Origin: Litorivita sp050633545
GTDB lineage: Bacteria > Pseudomonadota > Alphaproteobacteria > Rhodobacterales > Rhodobacteraceae
Assembly (NCBI GenBank): GCA_050633545.1
Contig: JBOEGS010000001.1
Span: 310,001-374,000, forward strand
Length of the DNA: 64,000 bases
Direction: 5' to 3'
The translations under genes were made by a program, and so were the position numbers. The notes beneath the pieces were generated by a model. It was not told where the DNA came from. It searched no databases and saw only the letters and a program-made list of their open reading frames with translations. This document shows, piece by piece, positions 17,104 to 25,951 of the stretch (its first letter is position 1; each line of letters starts with the position of its first letter).

Positions 17104-18129
17104 CTATTCGGGCACGCAAATCTCGCCGGCCTTCATGGCGCGCAGGGTGCGCAGGACCAGCGCCGCGATCACCACGCATAGCACCGCCAAGAGCCCCGTG
17201 CCAAACAGCCGGTGCAACCCGCTGCCCGTCTCGCCCGCATAAACAAAGCTGGCGATGGTGATGGCCGCAAAGGGAAAGCTCAGCGCCCAAAACGACATGG
17301 CAAAGGGCAGCGCGATGATCCGCGGCAATTGCACCGCCACGATCAGCGTAAAGAAATAGGCGACATTCAACAGGATGCGCGCAAAGGCATCCACCTCGCC
17401 GGTCAGGCGCAGCCATGCCACAAAGGCCACCGCAGGCGGCGCGATGAGGATCACCAGCGTCGGTTGCAATTTCCCTGGCAAGGGATCGTGGAAAATCAGC
17501 CGGTTCATCACCAGCGTCAACAGCACGATATAGAACATCACGCCCACGGACATGAAATACCAGCTCAGCTCGATATAGCCCAGCTGCGCCCCCGCCAGCG
17601 GCACGATCACATTGCCCACCGCCGGAATGAACCATGCGGGCGACAGGCTGCCCATCAAAAAGCTGCGCGTGCCGATCCATCCGGTCACCACCGCGATGGT
17701 CAAAACCCCCTGCCCCCCCATGCCCGCAAGCCATAGCCCTTCGGCCAAGGCGCGGTTATGCCCCAAGGCCGCCACCGCCAAGAGCAGCAGCGAGATCGAG
17801 ATCGCAGGGAAGAACGACAGGCGGACAGGGTGGTGCCATTCGGCGCGCACCATCTGCGGATAGCGCAGCGCCTTGGCGATGTAACCCGCTGCAATGGCGA
17901 CAAAAACCGCCCCCGTGACATAGAACATCACCCGCGCAGGCGCATCCGTCACCCCCAAGGCCGCGCTGGCCGCATGCAGCGCCAGCGTCAAACCCGCCAG
18001 CCCCATGACCACGGCGAAAAACGTCACCGGATAATGGGCCAAGGCGCTATGGGGCGCGGCATCTGGCGCAGGCGGCGCAGAGGGCGCAGTGGGCGCCTTT
18101 GCGTCTGGGGTCATCTGTGTTTCGGCCAT
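17104..18129 (-). CDS. SLAC1 / TehA-type anion channel family protein
   Basis: 341 residues. A Pro/Ala-rich cytoplasmic tail (about 30 residues) precedes ten hydrophobic helices. The first helix has YPVTFFAVVMGLAGL, the family's conserved Pro/Phe/Gly pattern, and a conserved GSLSPAWFIPAVGNVIVP loop lies mid-protein. Relatives include TehA and the plant SLAC1 channel. ATG 18129 with GGAG upstream is chosen; the frame stays open further upstream but runs antisense through dctM. Confidence 0.82.
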   Translation of the reverse strand: MAETQMTPDAKAPTAPSAPPAPDAAPHSALAHYPVTFFAVVMGLAGLTLALHAASAALGVTDAPARVMFYVTGAVFVAIAAGYIAKALRYPQMVRAEWHHPVRLSFFPAISISLLLLAVAALGHNRALAEGLWLAGMGGQGVLTIAVVTGWIGTRSFLMGSLSPAWFIPAVGNVIVPLAGAQLGYIELSWYFMSVGVMFYIVLLTLVMNRLIFHDPLPGKLQPTLVILIAPPAVAFVAWLRLTGEVDAFARILLNVAYFFTLIVAVQLPRIIALPFAMSFWALSFPFAAITIASFVYAGETGSGLHRLFGTGLLAVLCVVIAALVLRTLRAMKAGEICVPE

Positions 18130-18303
18130 CTGCTCTCTCCTCGGCGGGCGATCATCGGGTCGGCCCGATACATAACGCATTTCGCATATAATCCTGCGCC
18201 GCACTTTGAGGCAGGTCAAGCAAGCGCCAACCAAAGCGCGCCAAACCATCGCCCAAAAGACGGCACATGCCTCGAACGGGCCGCGCCAGTTGCGGCCCAA
18301 ACG

Positions 18304-18334
18304 AAAAAGGCGGGCCCAAAGCGGCCCGCCTTTT
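18304..18334 (-). terminator. terminator of the dctPQM operon
   Basis: On the minus strand the stem is AAAAGGCGGGCC with GGCCCGCCTTTT and ends in a T5 run. It lies 20 bases after the dctM stop. Confidence 0.88.
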
Positions 18335-18353
18335 GATCCGTTTTCCCGCGCCC

Positions 18354-19682
18354 CTAGCCGCCAAAGAGCCGCAAGAAGAACAGCGTGATCCCCGGGAAGA
18401 GGATCAAGACCACCACCCGCACCATATCGGAGGCGACGAAATACATCACCGCGCGGTAGGTTTCGACGATCGGGGTTTTGGGATCCATCGAGTTGATCAC
18501 AAACAGATTCATCCCCACGGGCGGCGTGATCAACCCGACCTCGACCACGATCAACACGATGATCCCGAACCAGATCGCCACCTCTTCGGTGGAGTTCAGC
18601 CCGAAATCCAGCGTCGAGATGATCGGCCAGAAAATCGGAATGGTCAAAAGGATCATCGACAAGCTGTCCATGATGCAGCCGAAGATCAGGTAAAGCACCA
18701 AGATGATCGTCAAAATGAGCCACGGGCTAAGGCCGGAGCCCGCGATGAAATCGGACAGGGCCTGCGGCGCGCCGGAGCGGGCCAGAAAGGCGTTATAGAA
18801 GGCCGCGCCAAAGACGATAAAGAAGATCATCGCCGTATTGCGCCCCGTCGCCAGAAAGCTTTCGGCGAGCTTGGACCACGACAGACCGCCGCTGAGCAGC
18901 GCGATCAATCCGGTGCCCGCCGCGCCCACGGCCGCGCCTTCGGTGGGCGAAAAGACCCCGAGGTTGATCCCGCCGATCACGGCGAGGAAGACCATCAGAA
19001 CCGGCCATACGGCGGCCAGAGCCTTGAAACGTTCGCGCATCGGCACGGGCGGGCGCACCCCTGCGGCATCGGGATGCAGCCGCACATAGATCGAGATGGT
19101 GAGCATATAGCCGATGGCTGCCAGAATGCCCGGAATAAAGGCCGCAAGGAACAGTTTGGCGATGTTTTGCTCGGTCAAGGTGGCATAGATCACCAAGATC
19201 ACCGAGGGCGGAATGAGAATGCCCAAAGTGCCGCCCGCCGCCAAAGTGGCGGTCGAAAAGCCCCCCGAATATCCGTAGCGGCGCAGTTCGGGCAAGGCGA
19301 CCTGCCCCATGGTGGCGGCGGTGGCCAAGGACGATCCGCAGATCGCGCCAAAGCCCGCGCAGGCCCCGACCGCCGACATGGCAACCCCGCCGCGCCGATG
19401 GCCCAAAAACGCCTCGGCGGCTTTGAACAATGCGGTGGACATGCCGCCAAGGGTGGCGAAATGCCCCATCAGCAAGAACATCGGAACGATCGAGAGAGAG
19501 TAGCTCGAAAATTCGGAATAGGTGTGCGATTTCAAAACGCTAAAGGTCAGCTTCATGCCGCCGGTGAGGTAGTAATACCCCGCCATCCCGACCAGAAACA
19601 TCGCCAACCCGATGGGCACGCGCAAGAAAATCAGCAGCAAAAGCGCCGGAAAGGAGGCAACACCAAGAGCAATATCGGTCAA
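18354..19682 (-). CDS. dctM: TRAP transporter large permease
   Basis: 442 residues with about 12 membrane helices, the DctM pore subunit. Typical blocks are VGACAGFGAICGSSLATAATMG, GGTLGILIPPSVILV and GLITPPVGMNLFV. Start TTG 19682 overlaps the dctQ stop as TTGA; no upstream alternative exists without overlapping dctQ further. It works with DctP and DctQ to import a carboxylate or similar organic anion using the sodium gradient. Confidence 0.92.
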   Translation of the reverse strand: MTDIALGVASFPALLLLIFLRVPIGLAMFLVGMAGYYYLTGGMKLTFSVLKSHTYSEFSSYSLSIVPMFLLMGHFATLGGMSTALFKAAEAFLGHRRGGVAMSAVGACAGFGAICGSSLATAATMGQVALPELRRYGYSGGFSTATLAAGGTLGILIPPSVILVIYATLTEQNIAKLFLAAFIPGILAAIGYMLTISIYVRLHPDAAGVRPPVPMRERFKALAAVWPVLMVFLAVIGGINLGVFSPTEGAAVGAAGTGLIALLSGGLSWSKLAESFLATGRNTAMIFFIVFGAAFYNAFLARSGAPQALSDFIAGSGLSPWLILTIILVLYLIFGCIMDSLSMILLTIPIFWPIISTLDFGLNSTEEVAIWFGIIVLIVVEVGLITPPVGMNLFVINSMDPKTPIVETYRAVMYFVASDMVRVVVLILFPGITLFFLRLFGG

Positions 19683-20293
19683 TGCTCTGCCCCCCCGGTT
19701 TGCAACATCACGCGGCCGGTGAGGCTCTCGATGAGGCGCACAATCGCGACGTAAACCGCGACAACACAGGTGACGACGGCAGAGACAAAGGCCGCCGCAT
19801 AGGCCTTCCAGACAGGAATTTGCATCAAAGTGGTGCTCTCGTTGTAGCGCATTTTGCCCGACATCCCGTCAAACAGGCGCCATGTGATCAGCAAAAAGCT
19901 CACCGCAAAAAGCACCGCGACCACCAGATCGATGAAACGGTTCAGATTTTGCGGCAGGCGCTGGGTAAAAAGATCGACCGAAGCATGGCCGCCAGTCAAA
20001 AGGCACAGCGGCATAAAGGCGAGGATCGTGAAGGGCATAGAGGTTTCGACCACCTCATATTCGCCCAAGATCGGGCCGACGCCCCAATCCAGAAGGCTTT
20101 TTGCCATCTGCGGGAAGCTGTTTTCGACAAAGCCCAGATGCAGGACCGTATTGAGCGAGCGCCCCGCCACCGAGATGACGATCAGCACAATCAGCCCCGT
20201 CAGGACGATGCCGCCCAGAATGGCCATTGTTTGCGACAGGCGCAGCATAAGCCGGTAGAGCCTGCGATGGGCGCCGGAGGAGTGTCGGGACAT
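19679..20293 (-). CDS. dctQ: TRAP transporter small permease
   Basis: 204 residues with four predicted helices, the DctQ membrane subunit. The start ATG 20293 has AGAGG 6 bases upstream. It lies 198 bases after dctP, separated by the dctP terminator and the 11-bp repeat variant, and is translationally coupled to dctM. This layout lets DctP be made in excess over the membrane subunits. Confidence 0.9.
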   Translation of the reverse strand: MSRHSSGAHRRLYRLMLRLSQTMAILGGIVLTGLIVLIVISVAGRSLNTVLHLGFVENSFPQMAKSLLDWGVGPILGEYEVVETSMPFTILAFMPLCLLTGGHASVDLFTQRLPQNLNRFIDLVVAVLFAVSFLLITWRLFDGMSGKMRYNESTTLMQIPVWKAYAAAFVSAVVTCVVAVYVAIVRLIESLTGRVMLQTGGAEH

Positions 20294-20352
20294 GGAAAAC
20301 CTCTTTTAGAGCCGCCGCCGGACCTCGCACGGGCCGTTTTGCGGTCATTGCG

Positions 20353-20397
20353 GTCGATGGGCGGTTGGTGGGCGGTCGGTGGGCTGGTCGGTGGGCG
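20353..20397. repeat. GTCGGT repeat array variant, locus D
   Basis: Four units of 11, 11, 12 and 11 bp start at 20353, 20364, 20375 and 20387. They read GTCGATGGGCG, GTTGGTGGGCG, GTCGGTGGGCTG and GTCGGTGGGCG. The unit start and length match the arrays at 2872, 39062 and 52120, but the tail is GGGCG instead of ATNNC. It lies between the dctP terminator and dctQ. Confidence 0.7.
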
Positions 20398-20436
20398 CAG
20401 GCGGAGCCATGGTTTGGCCGCGCGGGCAGTGGGTAT

Positions 20437-20470
20437 AAAAAGGGGCTGCAGCAAGCGATGCCGCAGCCCC
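20437..20470 (-). terminator. partial terminator between dctP and dctQM
   Basis: Minus-strand stem GGGGCTGC / GCAGCCCC (20442-20449 with 20463-20470) followed by T5. It lies 22 bases after the dctP stop inside the operon, so read-through would feed dctQM at a lower level. Confidence 0.85.
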
Positions 20471-20491
20471 GACCTCAGGGTGACCCAAGGC

Positions 20492-21526
20492 TTATTTGCT
20501 GTGCTTGGCGATCAAGGCTTTGGCTTCATCCAAAAGCGCCTGACCGTCGAGATCATTGGTCGAGACCTCTTCGACCCAACCCGCCTCGATGGGGGCTGCG
20601 GCGGCTTTCCATTCGGCCACTTGCTCGGGCGTCAAGGTGATGATGGTGTTGCCACGATCCACGGCGATCTTGCGCGCGGGCGCGTCGGCCTCTTGCATGA
20701 TCTTGCCCGCCCATGCCGACACATCCGCGCCGGAGTTGGCGTCGATCACGGCTTTGAGCTCGTCAGACAGGCTCTCGTATTTGTCCTTGTTCATCGCAAA
20801 GATGAAGGTGGTGGTATAGAGTGTATCCGCGCCAAATTCGGTGTGGTTGGCCACCAGCTCCGACACTTTGAGCGCCGAGGTCACTTCCCACGGGATCACA
20901 GTCGCATCGATCACGCCTTTGGACAGGGCTTCGGGCACTGCGGGCACGGGCATTCCGACGGGCGTCGCGCCCATGGTGCTGAACAGTTTGTTGGTCACGC
21001 GGGTCGGCGCGCGCAGCTTGACACCGTTCAGATCGGCCACCGAAGCAATCGGGTTTTTCGAGTGGATGAGACCGGGGCCATGGACCCAAACCGCCAGCAT
21101 CTTCATCTCGGCAAAGTCTTTGTCGAGCATGTTCTTCTCGGCAAATTCCCAATAGGCGCGCGAGGTGTCTTCGGCGTTGGTCATGGAGAAGGGCATCTCG
21201 AAGGCTTCCGAGCGCGGGAAACGACCAGGGCTATAGCCGGTCACGGTCCAGACGATATCGGCGATGCCGTCCACCACTTGGTCGGCCAATTCTGGCGGCT
21301 TGCCGCCCAATTGCATCGACGGGTAGCGTTCGATTTTGATTTTTCCGCCCGATTCCGCTTCGACCTTATCAGCCCAGACGTCCAGAATCTGGCTCGGCAC
21401 CGAGGCCTGCGCTGGCAGGAACTGGTGCATCTTCAACGTCACCTCTTGGGCAAAGGCCGAGGCGCTCATCGCGGCAAGCATTGCGCCTGCGGCAACGGTG
21501 CGGCGTGCATTCTTCATAAAGCTCAT
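20492..21526 (-). CDS. dctP: TRAP transporter solute-binding protein
   Basis: 344 residues with a signal peptide (about residues 1-26, cleavage after ASAFA) and the DctP-type periplasmic fold. The conserved binding Arg is in NGVKLRAPTRVTNK. ATG 21526 has GGAGGA 7 bases upstream. The ligand is not predictable from sequence alone. Confidence 0.9.
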   Translation of the reverse strand: MSFMKNARRTVAAGAMLAAMSASAFAQEVTLKMHQFLPAQASVPSQILDVWADKVEAESGGKIKIERYPSMQLGGKPPELADQVVDGIADIVWTVTGYSPGRFPRSEAFEMPFSMTNAEDTSRAYWEFAEKNMLDKDFAEMKMLAVWVHGPGLIHSKNPIASVADLNGVKLRAPTRVTNKLFSTMGATPVGMPVPAVPEALSKGVIDATVIPWEVTSALKVSELVANHTEFGADTLYTTTFIFAMNKDKYESLSDELKAVIDANSGADVSAWAGKIMQEADAPARKIAVDRGNTIITLTPEQVAEWKAAAAPIEAGWVEEVSTNDLDGQALLDEAKALIAKHSK

Positions 21527-21847
21527 GTTGGTATCCTCCCTGGTCTTTCAACATGCGCCGCCTTTTCGCGGCGATCTTGCGCGAGCATGCCCTATTTTTA
21601 TCATCGCGCCTATTCGCAATTCTCCTCTTTGCGTTTTCAGCGGCACGAAAAATAGTTGGCAGTGTTCACAGGTTGCCATTCATCAACGTCACCCCGAAAA
21701 GATCAAGCCCTAATCGATGGCTTTGATTGAATAGAGTTTTTACCCGTTGGTGGCGCGAGGCTCGGCGCAGTCAAAATATCGTTATGATCCATAACTTTAT
21801 TCGACCCGCGCGCCGATCGGCCCGATTATGCATCCGAGAAAATAATT
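21527..21847. other. 321-bp region between znuA and dctP
   Basis: No gene is seen. The part next to dctP is A/T-rich and should contain the operon promoter on the minus strand. A 15-bp dyad lies at 21781-21795, and a CGCCGC/GCGGCG hairpin lies near 21550. The TCCGAG/CTCGGA pair at 21833-21856 spans the znuA stop codon and could be a weak terminator. Confidence 0.55.
21781..21795. promoter_or_regulatory. 15-bp perfect dyad upstream of dctP
   Basis: GTTATG-ATC-CATAAC is a perfect inverted repeat with a 3-bp centre, about 255 bases upstream of the dctP start. The shape suits a dimeric repressor such as a GntR- or LacI-type regulator, but no regulator gene is adjacent. Confidence 0.45.
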
Positions 21848-23035
21848 TTACTCGGAGGCGCCGCAACGGGCCAAACGCTCCGCCATCGCCAGAATCAACG
21901 CCGGATAAAGCTCCGCCCCCTGCGGCAGATCATAGCCCATCGGATCGACCTCGACGCGGCGCACATCACGGCCTTCGAGCACCAGATCGAGCCGCCGCGC
22001 GGCAAACTGCGGCTCGGTGATGGCACAGCGCACGGCGCGCGCATGCACCAAGTCGCGCAGCGCGGCAATGCGCGCCGGTCCCGGATCGCTGGCATCCGAG
22101 AGGGACACCGCGCCAATGACGTTCAAATCAAAGGCGCGCTCAAAATATTGATAGGCATCGTGAAAGGCGAGGATCGGCACGCGCGCCGCCGCATCCAATT
22201 GCGCCCTCGCCTGCGCGGCGGCGGCAATGATCTGCGCCTGTCCGGCCGTGGCATTGCGCCGGTATTGCGCTGCGTTGTCGGGATCGGCCTCACCCATGGC
22301 CGCGGCAATCACATCAAGCCATAGCGCCGCGTTCTGCGGATCAAGCCAGACATGCGGATCCATGCCCGAGGCGTGATCATGGCCGTGGTGATCCTCTGCC
22401 GCTTCATGGGCTGCATGGTCATCGTGCTGCGCGTCATGCGCTTCGGGCGCGTCATGGCCCGCGTCATGGCCCGCGTCACGGTGCTCTTCCCCGTGCTCTT
22501 CCCCATGCTCTTCCTCATGGGCCGCGTGATCATGCCCCTCTTTCTCATGCGTATCAGCATGTGCGTCATGATCATGCGCTTCGTGCTCGTCCGCCTCGTG
22601 ATCGTCGCGGTCTGCTTCCCTGCCCTCTTGCCCCCCCTCAAAGGAAATGGCCGCGCGGGCGGGCAAAAGATGCGTGCCCTGCACCTGCATCAGCGCCAAG
22701 GCGCGGCCCTGCGGCGCGAGGCTCTCCAGCGCTTCGCCCAGCCACGGCGCCATCGCTGGCCCGATCCAGATCACCAGATCGGCCTGTTGCAAGGCCCGCG
22801 CCTGCGAGGGGCGCAAGGACAGCGCATGGGCCGAAGCCCCCGCGGACACCAAGACCTGCGGGGCGCCCAGATCGCCCATGACCATCGCCGCCAAAGAGCC
22901 GACCGGCGCGATATCGGCCACCACGCGCAGCGGCTCTGCGGCGGCCTTGGGCGCGGTCAAAATGGCGGCTGCGCCGAGCAGCGTGGCCATTGCAAAAACG
23001 GTGCGGCGCAGGCGCGCGGCGAGAGGCGTGATCAT
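21848..23035 (-). CDS. znuA: zinc ABC transporter substrate-binding protein
   Basis: About 395 residues, longer than usual because of an 80-90-residue insertion very rich in His, Asp and Glu between the two lobes. A signal peptide (cleavage near AAAEP) is followed by a lobe ending with the zinc ligands, HDAYQYFERAF in the C-lobe and the final Cys. The His-rich loop is the zinc-acquisition flap of ZnuA. ATG 23035 has GGAG 10 bases upstream; GTG 23050 is the alternative. Confidence 0.9.
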   Translation of the reverse strand: MITPLAARLRRTVFAMATLLGAAAILTAPKAAAEPLRVVADIAPVGSLAAMVMGDLGAPQVLVSAGASAHALSLRPSQARALQQADLVIWIGPAMAPWLGEALESLAPQGRALALMQVQGTHLLPARAAISFEGGQEGREADRDDHEADEHEAHDHDAHADTHEKEGHDHAAHEEEHGEEHGEEHRDAGHDAGHDAPEAHDAQHDDHAAHEAAEDHHGHDHASGMDPHVWLDPQNAALWLDVIAAAMGEADPDNAAQYRRNATAGQAQIIAAAAQARAQLDAAARVPILAFHDAYQYFERAFDLNVIGAVSLSDASDPGPARIAALRDLVHARAVRCAITEPQFAARRLDLVLEGRDVRRVEVDPMGYDLPQGAELYPALILAMAERLARCGASE

Positions 23036-23057
23036 CGAATGCGTCTCCACAGAGTGT

Positions 23058-23071
23058 AATGATATAACATT
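23058..23071. promoter_or_regulatory. Zur-like box, znuA side
   Basis: AATGATATAACATT is nearly self-complementary and is the exact reverse complement, except for one end base, of the box at 23090-23103. It lies 23 bases upstream of the znuA ATG, in the promoter region of a zinc uptake gene divergent from zur. Confidence 0.75.
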
Positions 23072-23089
23072 TGCAATCCCTATAGGCGT

Positions 23090-23103
23090 AATGTTATATC
23101 ATC
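23090..23103. promoter_or_regulatory. Zur-like box, zur side
   Basis: AATGTTATATCATC mirrors the znuA-side box, 18 bases away from it. It lies about 53 bases upstream of zur, so Zur may repress both divergent units and itself. Confidence 0.75.
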
Positions 23104-23155
23104 ACAACCCCAAAAACGCGCCCGCACCCCGCGCGCCCCGCAGACCGGAGACCCC

Positions 23156-23650
23156 ATGCCCGCCCTCGGATTTGAACATCACGACCACGGCGCTTGCATC
23201 GACAATGCCATGCGCGCCGCCACCGAACGCTGCGCCGCGCAGGGGTTGCAATTCACCCCCGCCCGCCGCCGCGTTCTGGAAATCTTGCTCAAGGAACATA
23301 AGGCCATGGGGGCCTATGACATCTTGCCCCATCTGGCCGATGACGGGATGAGCGCACAGCCCCCCGTGGCCTATCGCGCCTTGGATTTTCTGGTCTCCAA
23401 CGGGTTGGCCCATAAGATCGAGCGCCTCAATGCCTATGTCGCTTGCGCCGATCCGGCGGCCCATGGCGGCGGCGCGCATTCGCCCGCTTTCCTGATCTGC
23501 CGCGCCTGCGGAGCGGTCGAAGAGGCCCTCGCCGAGGCCGATGCCTCCTTGGTCGGCGCAGCGGCACAGCGCGCGGGTTTCACCGTCGAGCGGGTGGTGA
23601 TCGAGGCCGAGGGGCTTTGCCCGCTCTGCGCCAAGGCGCCCCCCGCATGA
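23156..23650 (+). CDS. zur: zinc uptake regulator Zur (Fur family)
   Basis: 164 residues. A winged helix (FTPARRRVLEILL, VAYRALDFLVSNGLAHKI) is followed by a metal-binding C-terminal domain with the two CxxC pairs CRAC and CPLC. Its place directly between znuA and znuCB and next to paired boxes identifies it as Zur and not Fur. The stop overlaps the znuC start (ATGA). Confidence 0.93.
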   Translation: MPALGFEHHDHGACIDNAMRAATERCAAQGLQFTPARRRVLEILLKEHKAMGAYDILPHLADDGMSAQPPVAYRALDFLVSNGLAHKIERLNAYVACADPAAHGGGAHSPAFLICRACGAVEEALAEADASLVGAAAQRAGFTVERVVIEAEGLCPLCAKAPPA

Positions 23651-24483
23651 GCCTTTTGACCATCACCGGCCTTGGCGTGAAGGTCGGCGCCCATCAAGCC
23701 CTCGACGGCGTCGATCTGCAGATCGCGCGCGGCGAGATCGTCACCATCGTCGGCCCCAACGGGTCGGGCAAATCCACATTGCTCAAGGCGATCATCGGCG
23801 CGGTGCCCGTGCAAACGGGGCAGATCACCCGCGCCAAAGGGCTGCGCATCGGCTATGTGCCGCAAAAATTGCATATCGATCCGGCGCTGCCGATCACGGT
23901 GGAGCGGTTCTTGTCCTTGCCCAAACGGCGCAGCGCGCGGGACGTGGCGCAGGCCCTCGCCGAGGCGGGCGCGCCAGATCTGGCGAAACGGCAAATGGCG
24001 GCGCTGTCGGGCGGGCAATTCCAGCGGGTGCTTTTGGCACGCGCGGTTTTGGAAACCCCCGACCTTTTGCTGCTCGACGAGGCGACGCAGGGCCTCGACC
24101 AAGCCGGATCGGCCAATTTCTACCGCCAGATCGAGGAATTGCGCGCGCGGTTGGGATGTGCGGTGCTGATGGTCAGCCATGAATTACATGTGGTGATGAG
24201 CGCCTCGGACCGCGTGGTGTGCCTCAATGGTCATGTCTGTTGCCACGGCACGCCCGAAATCGTCGCTTCGGCCCCCGAATATCGCGCGCTGTTCGGCACC
24301 GGCACCCATGGGGCCTTGGCGCTCTACCGCCATGAGCATGACCACGGGCATGATCATGCGCACGGCCATACGCACGGTGAAAGCTGCACCCATGATCACA
24401 GCACAGAGCACGTTGCACAGCGCGGCACAGATCACGGTGCACGGCCCGACCACAGCAGCCCGAAAACGGAAGAAACCCTATGA
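23647..24483 (+). CDS. znuC: zinc ABC transporter ATP-binding protein
   Basis: 278 residues. Walker A GPNGSGKST, signature LSGGQFQRVLLARA and Walker B LLLLDEATQG are complete. After the nucleotide-binding domain there is a tail of about 45 residues packed with His and Asp, which is not needed for ATPase function and may hold zinc. It is coupled to zur and znuB by ATGA overlaps. Confidence 0.95.
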   Translation: MSLLTITGLGVKVGAHQALDGVDLQIARGEIVTIVGPNGSGKSTLLKAIIGAVPVQTGQITRAKGLRIGYVPQKLHIDPALPITVERFLSLPKRRSARDVAQALAEAGAPDLAKRQMAALSGGQFQRVLLARAVLETPDLLLLDEATQGLDQAGSANFYRQIEELRARLGCAVLMVSHELHVVMSASDRVVCLNGHVCCHGTPEIVASAPEYRALFGTGTHGALALYRHEHDHGHDHAHGHTHGESCTHDHSTEHVAQRGTDHGARPDHSSPKTEETL

Positions 24484-25280
24484 CACTCTTGGATGATTTT
24501 GCCCTGCGCGCGGCTTTGGCGGGGCTGGGCGTGGCCTTGGCCGCCGCGCCTTTGGGCTGTTTCGTGGTCTGGCGTCGCATGGCCTATTTCGGCGATGCCA
24601 CGGCCCATGCGGCGATTTTGGGCGTGGCGCTGTCGCTGGCCTTTGCGGTGCCGGTGTTTCCGGCGGTTCTGGCCGTGGCGCTGGCGATGGCGCTGACGGT
24701 ATCGGCCCTGTCGGATCGCGGCCACGGGATCGACACGCTTTTGGGGGTTCTGGCCCATTCGGCGCTGGCCGTCGGCCTTGTCGCGGTGAGCTTCCTGCAA
24801 GGGGTGCGGATCGATTTGATGGCCTATCTGTTTGGCGACATTCTGGCGGTGACGCGCGGCGATCTGGTGGTGATCTGGGGCGGAGCCTTGGCGGTTCTGG
24901 CGCTGCTTTACGCGCGCTGGGGCGCGCTGCTCACCGCCACGCTCAGCCCCGATCTGGCCTCGGCCAGCGGCCTGAACCCCAAGCGCGAGGCGCGGATTTT
25001 GACCCTCGCGCTGGCCTTGGTCGTGGCCGTGGCGATCAAAGTGGTGGGGGTTTTGCTGATCTCGGCCTTGCTGCTCATTCCGGCGGCAACGGCGCGCGGA
25101 TTTGCCCGCACGCCCGAAGCCATGGCCGCCATCGCCGCTGCGGTCGGGGCGCTGTCGTGTTTTGGCGGGCTGGCCTTCTCTTTTGCCTATGACAGCCCCA
25201 GCGGGCCAAGCATCGTTTGCGTGGCTGCGGCGCTGTTTTGCGGCGCGGCCCTCATCGGCGCGCTGCGCAAACCCTTATGA
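24480..25280 (+). CDS. znuB: zinc ABC transporter permease
   Basis: 266 residues with about eight membrane helices and the ABC-3 family blocks LGCFVVWRRMAYFGDATAHAA and VLLISALLLIPAATAR. It completes the ZnuABC system with the genes around it. It is the last gene of the zur-znuC-znuB unit. Confidence 0.95.
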   Translation: MTLLDDFALRAALAGLGVALAAAPLGCFVVWRRMAYFGDATAHAAILGVALSLAFAVPVFPAVLAVALAMALTVSALSDRGHGIDTLLGVLAHSALAVGLVAVSFLQGVRIDLMAYLFGDILAVTRGDLVVIWGGALAVLALLYARWGALLTATLSPDLASASGLNPKREARILTLALALVVAVAIKVVGVLLISALLLIPAATARGFARTPEAMAAIAAAVGALSCFGGLAFSFAYDSPSGPSIVCVAAALFCGAALIGALRKPL

Positions 25281-25379
25281 GCACAGGGGAATCATCGTCC
25301 GATGCGGCAGCGCAGAAATGTGATGCTGCACCTGCACAATAAACTGGTGATTCGCCCGCCTCTGCGGTAGGATCACGCC

Positions 25380-25919
25380 ATGAAACGTAGCACACGCCTT
25401 TCCAAAGACGACTGGATGCTGGCCGGGCTCAAGGCCTTGGGCCAGCATGGACCTTCTGCGCTCAAAGCCGAGCCTCTGGCGCGCGAGCTGGGCACAACGA
25501 AGGGCAGTTTTTATTGGCATTTCAAGGATGTGCCGGATTTCCACAAATCCATGCTAGCCTATTGGGAGGACCGTCATTCGGCCCTGCCGCAGGTGCCCGA
25601 GGACCGCGCCGAGGCGACGCGGACCCTGCGCGCTTTGGCCCAAAACGGATTTGCCGCCGACAAGACCGAAGCGCGGGCGGAAAAGGCCCTGCGCGGATGG
25701 GCGCAGGTGGATGCGGCGGCGGCGGCGATCTTGGCCAAGACCGATAAAATCCGGCTCGATTACCTGAGCGGGGTGCTTGAAACGCTGGGCGTGACCAACC
25801 CGCAAATCGCGCGGCTGGTTCTGGCGGCGCAGGTCGGCATGGCCGGTTTGCCCGATGCCACGCAGGCCGATCAAGAGACGCTTGGCACATTGGTCGATCT
25901 GGTTCTGGCGCTGCGCTAG
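25380..25919 (+). CDS. TetR/AcrR family transcriptional regulator
   Basis: 179 residues. The N-terminal helix-turn-helix includes ALKAEPLARELGTTKGSFYWHFKD, a clear TetR DNA-binding segment; the rest is an all-helical ligand domain without recognisable specificity. It lies 99 bases after znuB and is convergent with recO, so no target is obvious from context. Confidence 0.85.
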   Translation: MKRSTRLSKDDWMLAGLKALGQHGPSALKAEPLARELGTTKGSFYWHFKDVPDFHKSMLAYWEDRHSALPQVPEDRAEATRTLRALAQNGFAADKTEARAEKALRGWAQVDAAAAAILAKTDKIRLDYLSGVLETLGVTNPQIARLVLAAQVGMAGLPDATQADQETLGTLVDLVLALR

Positions 25920-25951
25920 GGCGCGGCGGCGGCGGGCGGCGGGCGACGGGC

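Noticed and set aside
18130..18723. Long upstream extension of the SLAC1-like frame
   Set aside because: It overlaps the end of dctM on the same strand in another frame, while ATG 18129 has a good ribosome site.
18267..19754. Long open frame antisense to dctM
   Set aside because: Rich in His, Gln, Arg and Gly without any motif; dctM on the other strand has strong family motifs.
22352..23059. Hydrophobic Met/Val/Arg-rich open frame antisense to znuA
   Set aside because: It is the reverse strand of the ZnuA His/Asp/Glu codon run and mimics a membrane protein by chance.
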